From contig WFTL01000014.1 of the NCBI GenBank assembly GCA_015485495.1, positions 1 to 63,760 on the forward strand: a DNA stretch of 63,760 nucleotides. The letters run 5' to 3'. Below are positions 16,135-23,360 of the stretch, piece after piece. Position numbers and translations under genes: made by a program. This DNA is from Planctomycetaceae bacterium. Its GTDB lineage: Bacteria > Planctomycetota > Planctomycetia > Planctomycetales > Planctomycetaceae. The notes beneath the pieces are model-generated. The model made no database searches, was not told where the DNA came from, and worked only from the letters and a program-made list of their open reading frames with translations. Each line of letters opens with the position of its first letter. Position 1 is the stretch's first letter.

Positions 16135-16986
16135 ATGTCCTCTGCGGACTTCGATGCCGTCATCCGTCGGACGTTCATTCGGTACGTGGAATTCCACGAA
16201 GAGCTGGAATCCACCAGCCGCCTGGCTGTGGAGCTTCGAAACGAGCTCGTGCAGCGGGCCCCGGCTCTGGTCATGACGGATCGGCAGACGGCCGGGCGGG
16301 GCCGGGGCGACCATTCCTGGTGGTCATCCGCGGGCGCTCTGACGTTCACCGTGGTGCTCGATGCCGACCACCGAATCCCTCAGCCGCAGCATCGTCCTCT
16401 GGCGGCGCTGGCTGCCGGTCTGGCGGTCCGCCGGGCGCTGCGGCCGCTGCTGCCGAATCGCCCGATCTTCACCAAATGGCCCAATGATGTTCTCGTCGGT
16501 GATGCGAAAATCTGCGGGATTCTGTGTGAACAGCATGCGGCATCGACAGCGACCGCTCTGCTGATCGGAATCGGCGTGAACGTGAACAACTCCCTGGCGA
16601 CGGCTCCCGCCGATGTCCGCCAGCGGGCTGTTTCGGTGTTCGACATCACGTCGCGGTCCTGGGATCTGACCGAAGTGCTGACGGCCGTGCTGCTCCGACT
16701 GGACGAGTCGCTGCAGACGCTTCGCGACGACGCGGCGGCCATCGTGCGGGAGGCCGAATCGAGCAGTTGCCTGTCGGGACGGCAGGTCACGGTCGAGACG
16801 CCCGCCGGGACCGTCAGCGGCCGCTGCACGGGGCTGAGTTCGGATGGCGGGCTGCGGGTGCAGACTGAACAGGGTGTCGAGACGATTCGGGCCGGAACGG
16901 TGGTGCAGTACGAAACGGGAGACCCGGCACGGACGGACCGTCAGGGGCCCGGGGACAGCACGGCATCGGACGGCGATTCGTTCTGA
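16135..16986 (+). CDS. birA: biotin-[acetyl-CoA-carboxylase] ligase
   Basis: A 283-residue biotin protein ligase that activates biotin to biotinyl-AMP and attaches it to the carrier subunit of acetyl-CoA carboxylase. The ligase signature TAGRGRGDHSWWS (Gly-rich biotinyl-AMP loop) and KWPNDVLVG are both present, followed by ICGIL and LIGIGVNVNN. The N-terminus lacks a recognisable winged helix, so it looks like a monofunctional ligase without the BirA repressor role. A small C-terminal beta domain (RQVTVETPAGTVSGRC) is present. The last 46 nt overlap the convergent speH gene. Confidence 0.93.
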   Translation: MSSADFDAVIRRTFIRYVEFHEELESTSRLAVELRNELVQRAPALVMTDRQTAGRGRGDHSWWSSAGALTFTVVLDADHRIPQPQHRPLAALAAGLAVRRALRPLLPNRPIFTKWPNDVLVGDAKICGILCEQHAASTATALLIGIGVNVNNSLATAPADVRQRAVSVFDITSRSWDLTEVLTAVLLRLDESLQTLRDDAAAIVREAESSSCLSGRQVTVETPAGTVSGRCTGLSSDGGLRVQTEQGVETIRAGTVVQYETGDPARTDRQGPGDSTASDGDSF

Positions 16987-17348
16987 CGGCTGTCGTCTGC
17001 GGCATCGAATCGGGCCGCTTCGCGCACGGTGACCTGACCGAGGTCCAGGTGCTGCTGCATGTATGCCAGCACCTGATGGGGATTCGTGTGGCCGCAGGTG
17101 AAAATGTCGATGGCCAGAAGGCCTTCATCCGCATAGGCGTGTGCCGTGCAGTGGCTTTCGTCCAGCATGACGGCCGCTGTGAATCCGGCCGGAGAATTGT
17201 GGCCGAAGTGGTAGCGTGTCTGAGACAGCACGGTGGCTCCGGCCTTCCGGGCCGCGGCCGCCATCGTATTGAGCATGCGTTCATCGTCCAGGCAGACGTC
17301 TTCCGCGACGCCCCGACAGTCAACCAGCAGATGCATGCCTCGGGCCAC
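16941..17348 (-). CDS. speH: S-adenosylmethionine decarboxylase proenzyme (SpeH type)
   Basis: A 135-residue pyruvoyl-dependent SAM decarboxylase of the short bacterial class. It produces decarboxylated SAM, the aminopropyl donor for spermidine. The processing site is seen as LDESH, with predicted autocleavage between Glu64 and Ser65 (the serine becoming the pyruvoyl group). Gly-His-rich HFGHNS precedes it and IDIFTCG, with Cys85, follows. A GTG start at 17348 is chosen because GGAGG lies 7 nt upstream; an in-frame ATG four codons later is possible. The C-terminal 20 residues form an acidic, low-complexity tail that overlaps birA convergently. No speE homologue lies in the window. Confidence 0.9.
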   Translation of the reverse strand: MARGMHLLVDCRGVAEDVCLDDERMLNTMAAAARKAGATVLSQTRYHFGHNSPAGFTAAVMLDESHCTAHAYADEGLLAIDIFTCGHTNPHQVLAYMQQHLDLGQVTVREAARFDAADDSRQNESPSDAVLSPGP

Positions 17349-17674
17349 GATGAATCCTCCGGAAAAACGGGGCGAAACCGACGGGTACTCGTCGGGAAAA
17401 ACGGCGGAATAATAAAAGAGAATCCGTGGACGGGAAGCCGAATTCCGTGAAGTTCTTCGGCGGTTTCCGGAGAACTTCGGACCGCCGGGCTTCAGACGCC
17501 CAGGGTGGACCGGACGCGGCCTGCTGCGCCGGAACGGCCGGAATGCCGAGGTCTGAGAATTCCGGCGAACGAGGCAGACCGAGAGTTGGAGAAAAGCGGT
17601 CCGCACGTTTCAATCATGCATGACGATCGATGAAGGACACCGGTTTTGTCTTCTGAAGAAGGAAACAGGCATCC
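17349..17674. other. 326-bp intergenic region with an inverted repeat
   Basis: No gene is seen. On the minus strand a TATTAT -10-like box occurs upstream of speH (about 17408-17413) with a poor -35. The notable feature is the inverted repeat at 17449-17478, listed separately. DUF1015 has GAAGGAAA as its likely ribosome-binding site just before 17675. Confidence 0.4.
17449..17478. repeat. 8-bp inverted repeat with 14-nt spacer between speH and DUF1015
   Basis: GAAGTTCT (17449-17456) and AGAACTTC (17471-17478) are perfect inverted copies; a T-G wobble and a C-G pair extend the stem inward, leaving a 10-nt loop. It lies between two divergently transcribed genes and could be a regulator site or an RNA hairpin in either leader. 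Confidence 0.5.
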
Positions 17675-18904
17675 ATGCCCCGCGTTCAGCCGTTTCGTGC
17701 CATCCGCCCAGGTGCCCGTTATGTCCGGGAAGTGGCATCTGTGCCCTACGACGTGGTGAATCGCGAAGAAGCGGCCGCTCTGGCTGCCGGCAATCCCTAC
17801 AGTTTTCTTCGCGTCATTCGCCCGGAGATCGGGCTGCCCGAAGACACGGATCCTTATGCCGATCAGGTGTATTCGGCCGGCCGGGCCGAACTGGAGCGGC
17901 TGCTGGCCGAAGGAGTGCTGCAGCGGGATGACGATCCGTGTCTGTACGTGTATCGGCAGATCATGAACGGCACCGCTCAGACGGGAATCGTGGGCTGCTG
18001 CCACATCGACGACTACGCCGATGATCTCATTCGCAAACACGAAAAGACCCGCCCTGCCAAAGAAGACGACCGGACCCGCCATGTGCTGACCCTGAATGCT
18101 CATGCCGGTCCTGTGTTTCTGAGTTACCGCAGCGATCCGGCGATCAACGATCTGGTGGCGACGGTGGTTCAGACGCAGCCGCTGTACGATTTCACGGCCG
18201 AAGACGGTGTCCGGCACACGGTGTGGCGCATTACGGAAACCGGGCCGTTCGTGGCGGCCCTGTCGGCCGTGCCGCTGTTCTACGTGGCGGACGGCCATCA
18301 TCGGTCGGCCAGTGCCTGGCGGGCGGGAATCGAACGCCGCCAGGCCAACCGGAATCACACCGGAAACGAAGAATACAACTGGTTCCCGGCCGTTCTGTTT
18401 CCCGACGATCAGCTTCAGATTCTGGCTTACAATCGGATCGTGCGCGATCTGAACGGCCTGTCTGTGGAGAGCTTTCTGGAACGGCTGGCGGATGTCGGTC
18501 ATGTGGAAGACGCGCCGTCGGCCGTCCCCGAATCGGCCGGGCGGTTTTGCTTTTACGTGGGCGGCCGCTGGCACCGCCTGACGATTCCGCCCGAAACGAT
18601 CGACACGTCCGATGCGGTCGCATCGCTGGATGTGTCCCTGCTGGAAGAGCGCGTGCTGCGCCCGATTCTGGGGATCGAAGACGTCACCACCTGCGACCGA
18701 ATCGATTTCGTCGGCGGGATCCGCAGTACGGGCGAACTGGAACGCCTGGTCGATTCGGGGGACTGGGCCTGTGCTGTGTCCATGTATCCCACGTCCATGG
18801 AACAGCTCATGAAAGTGGCGGATGCGTCCCGCATCATGCCGCCGAAAAGCACGTGGTTCGAGCCGAAGCTGCGCAGCGGGCTGTTCGTGCATTCTCTGGA
18901 GTAG
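17675..18904 (+). CDS. DUF1015 family protein
   Basis: A 409-residue soluble protein of the DUF1015 family. Conserved family blocks are visible: VPYDVVNREEAAALAAGNPYSFLRVIRPE near the N-terminus, RHEKTRPAKEDDR-type charged motif (KHEKTRPAKEDD), and YVADGHHRSASAWR in the middle. The DGHHR motif suggests a kinase or nucleotide-related active site, and some relatives have been proposed as SerK-like kinases; that function is not demonstrated here. It starts the rightward pyrimidine-salvage run: deoA begins 8 bp after its stop, and cdd overlaps deoA, so the three genes are probably cotranscribed. Confidence 0.9.
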   Translation: MPRVQPFRAIRPGARYVREVASVPYDVVNREEAAALAAGNPYSFLRVIRPEIGLPEDTDPYADQVYSAGRAELERLLAEGVLQRDDDPCLYVYRQIMNGTAQTGIVGCCHIDDYADDLIRKHEKTRPAKEDDRTRHVLTLNAHAGPVFLSYRSDPAINDLVATVVQTQPLYDFTAEDGVRHTVWRITETGPFVAALSAVPLFYVADGHHRSASAWRAGIERRQANRNHTGNEEYNWFPAVLFPDDQLQILAYNRIVRDLNGLSVESFLERLADVGHVEDAPSAVPESAGRFCFYVGGRWHRLTIPPETIDTSDAVASLDVSLLEERVLRPILGIEDVTTCDRIDFVGGIRSTGELERLVDSGDWACAVSMYPTSMEQLMKVADASRIMPPKSTWFEPKLRSGLFVHSLE

Positions 18905-18912
18905 CCGGATTC

Positions 18913-20202
18913 GTGCTTCCCGTCCGGATCATCGCCCGAAAACGTGACGGACTGGAACTGTCGGACGCTCAGATCGCTCAGTTCATGAACGATTACGCGT
19001 CCGGCCGCATCCCGGACTATCAGATGGCCGCTTTCGCCATGGCGGTCTGCATCAACGGGATGTCTGTTTCGGAAACCGCCGCCCTCACTCAGGCCATGCT
19101 GGAATCCGGAATCCGGCTGAACTGGCCGGCGGATTCCGGAATCCGGGCTGACAAGCATTCGACCGGCGGCGTGGGCGACAAAATCTCTCTGCCGCTGGCA
19201 CCGCTGCTGGCTGTCTGCGGACTGCAGGTGCCGATGCTGTCCGGACGAGGACTGGGGGCCACCGGCGGCACGCTGGACAAACTGGAATCCATTCCCGGCT
19301 TCCGGACGGATCTGTCGACCGATGAGATCATCCGGCAGGTGGTGGACCTGGGCTGCGTGATCACCGGAACCACCGAACAACTGGCTCCGGCCGACCGCCG
19401 CCTGTACGCCCTGCGCGATGTGACGGCCACGGTTCCGTCGATTCCTCTGATCACCGCCAGCATCATGAGCAAGAAACTGGCCGAATCGCCCGACGTTCTT
19501 GTTCTCGACGTGAAATTCGGATCCGGGGCCTTCATGAAAACAATCGACCAGGCCCGGGAACTGGCCGGCAGTCTCGTGCGCACCGGGGTGCAGATGGGCG
19601 TCCGCACCACCGCTCTGGTGACCGCCATGAATCAGCCTCTGGGCCATGCCTGCGGCAATGTTCTGGAAGTGTCCGAAGCGATGGATGTGCTGCGCGGAGC
19701 CGGGCCGCCGGATGTCCGGGACCTGACGCTGCGCCTGGCGGCTGAAGCACTTCTGGCGGCGGGCATCACGACCGATCTGTCAGAAGGCTGTCGGAGAGCG
19801 GCGAAGCATCTGGAGGACGGATCGGCAGAAGAACGCTTTCTGGCCATGGCGGCCGCTCAGAATGGTCGTCCGGACTGCCTGCCGCCGCCTGCCCCGGCGC
19901 ACGATGTTCCGGCGCTGCGTTCCGGAATCGTCACGGCTGTGGACACGGAAGCGATCGGCTGGGCCATTGTGGCCATGGGGGGCGGCCGCCGGCTGGCGAC
20001 GGACCGGATCGATCCTGCCGTCGGTGTGAACATGCATGTGCGCATCGGGGATGCCGTCGAAGCCGGACAGCCGCTTCTGACACAGCACACCCGGCATCCG
20101 GAACAGTTTGTCGACGTTCTGCGCCGCAGCATCATGATTTCCGACGACGACGCGGCCCCGGAGCCTTTGATTGCTGACCGCATCTGTGGAGACGACCTGT
20201 GA
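18913..20202 (+). CDS. deoA: thymidine / pyrimidine-nucleoside phosphorylase
   Basis: A 429-residue phosphorylase that cleaves thymidine or other pyrimidine nucleosides with phosphate, giving the free base and (deoxy)ribose-1-phosphate. The phosphate-binding signature DKHSTGGVGDK is present, followed by MLSGRGLGATGGTLDKLE, LAPADRRLYALRDVTATV and KFGSGAFM, in family order. The C-terminal beta/alpha domain contains AMGGGRRLATDRIDPAVG. Sequence alone does not separate DeoA (thymidine-specific) from Pdp (broad), and parts such as NQPLGHACGNVLEV look Pdp-like. The start is a GTG at 18913, 8 bp after DUF1015; the frame is open far upstream only as a shadow inside DUF1015. Its stop overlaps the cdd start. 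Confidence 0.9.
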   Translation: MLPVRIIARKRDGLELSDAQIAQFMNDYASGRIPDYQMAAFAMAVCINGMSVSETAALTQAMLESGIRLNWPADSGIRADKHSTGGVGDKISLPLAPLLAVCGLQVPMLSGRGLGATGGTLDKLESIPGFRTDLSTDEIIRQVVDLGCVITGTTEQLAPADRRLYALRDVTATVPSIPLITASIMSKKLAESPDVLVLDVKFGSGAFMKTIDQARELAGSLVRTGVQMGVRTTALVTAMNQPLGHACGNVLEVSEAMDVLRGAGPPDVRDLTLRLAAEALLAAGITTDLSEGCRRAAKHLEDGSAEERFLAMAAAQNGRPDCLPPPAPAHDVPALRSGIVTAVDTEAIGWAIVAMGGGRRLATDRIDPAVGVNMHVRIGDAVEAGQPLLTQHTRHPEQFVDVLRRSIMISDDDAAPEPLIADRICGDDL

Positions 20203-20639
20203 AAAACCACGCTCTGCCGAAAGACTGGGAATATCTGGTTCGTACCGCACGCGATGTGCGTACCCGGGCGTGGGTCCCGTATTCCGGCTTTGCCGTGGGC
20301 GCCGCGGTGCGGGATGCATCCGGCGAAGTGTTCGCCGGATGCAATGTGGAGAATGCGTCGTACGGGCTTTCGATCTGTGCGGAACGGACGGCCATGTCGG
20401 CGGCCGTGGCTGCCGGATGCGTTCGTCCGGAAGTGATCTGCGTGTCGCTGGCCGGCCAGCCGCTGCCGTGCGGAAGCTGTCGTCAGTTTCTGTTCGAATT
20501 CCATCCCGGAATGCTGGTTCTGCTGGATCGCACGGACTCCCCCGATCCACCGGAATGCGTCGTTCTGGAAGAGCTGCTGCCGCGGGCGTTTCGGCTGGAT
20601 CCGGGCGCGGCGGACGAAAATGCGTCCGGGTCGTGCTGA
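20199..20639 (+). CDS. cdd: cytidine deaminase
   Basis: A 146-residue zinc enzyme that deaminates cytidine and deoxycytidine to uridine and deoxyuridine, feeding the phosphorylase next door. Zinc and catalytic residues are seen as CAERTA (Cys60, Glu62) and PCGSCRQ (Cys91, Cys94), with substrate motif PYSGFAVGAAV and GCNVENASYG before them. The length matches the homotetrameric class. Translation starts at a GTG that overlaps the deoA stop (GTGA), so the two are translationally coupled. The last 15 residues are a non-conserved acidic tail. Confidence 0.94.
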   Translation: MKNHALPKDWEYLVRTARDVRTRAWVPYSGFAVGAAVRDASGEVFAGCNVENASYGLSICAERTAMSAAVAAGCVRPEVICVSLAGQPLPCGSCRQFLFEFHPGMLVLLDRTDSPDPPECVVLEELLPRAFRLDPGAADENASGSC

Positions 20640-20654
20640 AACAGCGGCGAATCT

Positions 20655-20683
20655 TTGACGATCCGGGCAGCACAGGGAATAAT
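20655..20683 (+). promoter_or_regulatory. sigma70-like promoter for the UPF0145 gene
   Basis: TTGACG (20655-20660), a 17-bp spacer and AATAAT (20678-20683): each hexamer matches the consensus at five of six positions. It lies 40 bp upstream of the ATG at 20724 and begins 16 bp after the cdd stop. Confidence 0.6.
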
Positions 20684-20723
20684 CGATCCCGTCTGCATCG
20701 TTTCCTGAAGAAGGCTGCTGCCG

Positions 20724-21053
20724 ATGATCGTGACGAATACGGAAACCGTGGCCGGTTATGAAATCACGGCCGTTCGCGGCCTTGTGCAGGGGAACACGGT
20801 GCGGGCCAAGCACGCCGGTCGCGACATCGCGGCGTCCTTCAAGAATCTTGTCGGCGGGGAACTGAAAGGATACACCGAACTGCTGACCGAATCGCGGCGG
20901 GAAGCTTTGCAGCGCATGCTGGCTCAGGCCCAGGAACTGGGGGCCGATGCGGTCGTGAATGTCCGTTTCACCACGAGTGCTGTCACGGCAGGCGCTGCCG
21001 AACTGTATGCGTACGGAACCGCCGTCAACATCGAGCCTCTGCCGCAGGACTGA
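20724..21053 (+). CDS. UPF0145 (YbjQ) family protein
   Basis: A 109-residue UPF0145/YbjQ protein, a small pentameric beta-rich fold sometimes annotated as a putative heavy-metal-binding domain; its biochemical role is unknown. The family core GYEITAVRGLVQGNTVRAKH is followed by the helix with ESRREALQRMLAQAQELGADAVV and the strand YAYGTAV. The start is an ATG with GAAG upstream and its own promoter at 20655-20683. The next gene, 9 bp downstream, is a membrane-anchored relative of the same family, suggesting duplication and joint function. Confidence 0.85.
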   Translation: MIVTNTETVAGYEITAVRGLVQGNTVRAKHAGRDIAASFKNLVGGELKGYTELLTESRREALQRMLAQAQELGADAVVNVRFTTSAVTAGAAELYAYGTAVNIEPLPQD

Positions 21054-21062
21054 GGACAGCCG

Positions 21063-21542
21063 ATGGCACTGGAATTTCTCATCAATCTGATTGTGTTCCT
21101 GTTTCCGCTGGTCGTGTTCGGTCTGATCATCGGACGCACGCGGGAAAAACGGCACCTGCGGCGTCTGGACCAGTTCGACGCGGAAAACCGGGACTTTCTG
21201 GTGACTCAGATCAAAACGTTTCCCGGAGCCGTTCGGTCGGAACGGCCTCCGGTGCTTGTCGTTGCTGAAGTGGTGATTGCCAGCGACTACCTGAAAAGCT
21301 GGTTCGCTCAGTGGCGCAATCTGTTCGGGGGTGAGGTTCGTTCGTTTCAGACTCTGCAGACACGCGCCAAACGCGAAGCTGTGGCCCGGCTCACCCGCCA
21401 GGCCCGTGCTCTGGGGTTCAACGCGCTGTGCAACGTGCGCATCGAATCGGCGGATGTGGGCGGTGCCACGGGCGACCGCAGGGTTCCCATGGCGGCCGTG
21501 ATCGCCACCGCCACCGCCTATCAGGCGGCACCTGTGTCATGA
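21063..21542 (+). CDS. membrane-anchored UPF0145-like protein
   Basis: A 159-residue protein with one N-terminal transmembrane segment (about 4-24, LINLIVFLFPLVVFGLIIG) and a basic stop-transfer, followed by a UPF0145-like domain. The shared pattern with the previous gene is clear: FGGEVRSFQTLQTRAKREAVARL, then ARALGFNALCNVRIE. Function is unknown. The stop codon overlaps the ATG of the PrsW-type gene (ATGA), so the three genes from 20724 to 22393 form a likely operon. This might give a membrane partner for the soluble UPF0145 protein, but that is inference. Confidence 0.75.
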   Translation: MALEFLINLIVFLFPLVVFGLIIGRTREKRHLRRLDQFDAENRDFLVTQIKTFPGAVRSERPPVLVVAEVVIASDYLKSWFAQWRNLFGGEVRSFQTLQTRAKREAVARLTRQARALGFNALCNVRIESADVGGATGDRRVPMAAVIATATAYQAAPVS

Positions 21543-22393
21543 CGGCGAAGCAGTCTGAACAATCGGACGATCGTCCGCAGGAACCTGTCGACCGGGCCGA
21601 GACGCAGGACGATTCGTCTTCTGAAAAGCGTCGGCGCCCCGCATCGTCTCAGCGGCTTTCCCACAGTCCGTCCGTGTTTGCCGAACCCTGGATGCAGCCG
21701 GTCCGTCATGCGGCCGATCCGCGCGATCCCGGCCAGGTGCGGCCGGTTCCGGAAAACCAGCCGGAAGATCAGTTCGTTTATGATGAACCGGCCCTGTCGG
21801 CAGAACTGGTCGGCGGCATTCCGGACGACGCTCGCACCTGGTTTCGCTGGTATCAGCAGCAGGCGGCCCGCACCGGTCCGTGGTCCGGCTGGCTGGTCAC
21901 ACTGGGCGTGATTCTGTCCGGCGGCCTGCTGGCCGTGGCCGGAACATTCATGGCGCAGGAGCTGACCTGGGTGCCGCTGCTGAACCTGGTCGTGTTCGGA
22001 CCCACAGCCGAAGAAATCATGAAGGTGGTCGTTGTTTTGTGGATCGTGGAAAAACGGCCCTGGCTGTTTCGCAGTCCCGTTCAGATTCTGCTGTGCGCTC
22101 TGGCGTCGGGAGCGGCGTTTGCTGCCATCGAAAATGTCCTGTACCTGACGGTCTACATTCCGAATCCGCCTCCCGAACTGGTCCGCTGGCGATGGACGGT
22201 CTGTGTGCTGCTGCACACCGGCTGTTCGTTCATTGCCGGGATCGGTGCAGTCCGTGTGTGGACCCGTTTTCAGTCGCAGCGGCGGGCGCCCGTTCTGTCC
22301 GATGGCGCTGCCTGGATCACTGCGGCCATCGTGATGCACGGGCTGTACAACGGGACCATGGTGCTGCTGGAACAGACGGTGCTCGAGTTCTGA
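21539..22393 (+). CDS. PrsW family intramembrane metalloprotease
   Basis: A 284-residue multi-pass membrane protein of the PrsW/CPBP-like superfamily. After a long polar N-terminus (about 1-110, Gln/Glu/Pro-rich) come about six membrane segments bearing the family motifs FGPTAEEIMKVV (EE-x-x-K), AAIENVLYLTVY, LHTGCSFIAG and MHGLYNG. These supply the Glu, His and Asn residues of the proposed metal site. In Bacillus, PrsW cleaves the anti-sigma factor RsiW; the substrate here is unknown. The start at 21539 overlaps the previous gene's stop (ATGA); an upstream in-frame extension to 21428 is a shadow of that gene. Confidence 0.88.
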   Translation: MTAKQSEQSDDRPQEPVDRAETQDDSSSEKRRRPASSQRLSHSPSVFAEPWMQPVRHAADPRDPGQVRPVPENQPEDQFVYDEPALSAELVGGIPDDARTWFRWYQQQAARTGPWSGWLVTLGVILSGGLLAVAGTFMAQELTWVPLLNLVVFGPTAEEIMKVVVVLWIVEKRPWLFRSPVQILLCALASGAAFAAIENVLYLTVYIPNPPPELVRWRWTVCVLLHTGCSFIAGIGAVRVWTRFQSQRRAPVLSDGAAWITAAIVMHGLYNGTMVLLEQTVLEF

Positions 22394-22443
22394 GACGCCC
22401 TGGCAGGGGTGGGGCAGCCGGGCATGTGGTTCGGCCATCGGGG

Positions 22444-23139
22444 TCAGTCGTCGCGGCCGCCGAGCAGCCCGGACCGCATCAGGTAATACAGCAGTGTCAG
22501 CAGTGTGGTCACGACGGCGGCCACGTAGGTCAAAGCGGCCGCGTTGAGCGTCATGTCGACGCCTGTGCGTTCGTCTTCATCGATGATGCCGGCCTGGACC
22601 ACCAGCCGTTTGGCACGGGCGGACGCGTCGAATTCCACAGGCAGCGTCACCACCTGAAACAGCAGGACGGCGGAAAAAATCAGAGCCCCCACACCCACGA
22701 CGAACGGGTGCAGAAACAGGCCCACGGCCATCACGATGTAACCGAGGTTCGAGCCGATGCCGGCCAGAGGCACCAGGGCCGAACGCAGGCCCAGCGGAGC
22801 GTAGCCGGTCGCATGCTGAATGGCGTGTCCGGCTTCGTGACAGGCGATGCCCACGGCCGCGACCGATGAACTGCCGTACACATCGGGTGACAGAGCCAGT
22901 TGTTTCGTCTGAGGATTGTAGTGATCGGTCAGATATCCGTGAGTGGCCACGATATCGACATCGTGGATGCCCGCCCCGTCCAGCAGGATGCGGGCCGCCT
23001 GAGCCCCCGTGTAGCCGCGGCGGGTGGGCACGCGCGAATAGCGGCCGTACGCCGCTTTCACCAGCAGACTGGCACCTCCCGACAGAATCAGTCCGGGAAT
23101 CAGCACGAACAGAACATACTGAGGATCGAAGAAGAACAT
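22444..23139 (-). CDS. YugP-like zinc metallopeptidase, membrane-bound
   Basis: A 231-residue neutral zinc metallopeptidase of the YugP family. It begins MFFFDPQYVLFVLIP, the usual first membrane segment of the family, and shows HEAGH (His101, Glu102, His105) in a helix preceding IQHATGYAPL. Three more hydrophobic segments follow (about 120-145, 150-165, 205-225). Its biological substrate is not known. The ATG at 23139 was chosen over a GTG at 23217 because the sequence then starts like other YugP proteins. The gene runs leftward, convergent with PrsW, so two membrane proteases lie end to end without an obvious operon link. Confidence 0.88.
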   Translation of the reverse strand: MFFFDPQYVLFVLIPGLILSGGASLLVKAAYGRYSRVPTRRGYTGAQAARILLDGAGIHDVDIVATHGYLTDHYNPQTKQLALSPDVYGSSSVAAVGIACHEAGHAIQHATGYAPLGLRSALVPLAGIGSNLGYIVMAVGLFLHPFVVGVGALIFSAVLLFQVVTLPVEFDASARAKRLVVQAGIIDEDERTGVDMTLNAAALTYVAAVVTTLLTLLYYLMRSGLLGGRDD

Positions 23140-23360
23140 CTTTGGAAAGCATCCGAATGCGGAAAAGTCTGAAAAGGTCGCCGGAATTTCGACGCTGTCC
23201 GGCGGCCGTACGCTCACACGAACATCCTTGCGTTTCGTCCGCCGGCGTCAACAGCGATTCTGACAGGTGATCTGTCTTCCGGCGGTCTTCCGATCCTCGG
23301 GACGCCGGTCTTCGAAGATGCGCCGCCGACATCCGGGGCGAATGAGTATTTCCGGCGGCC

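Noticed and set aside
18223-18912. 230-codon upstream extension of the deoA frame
   Set aside because: It overlaps the DUF1015 gene and is unrelated to phosphorylases; homology begins at the GTG at 18913.
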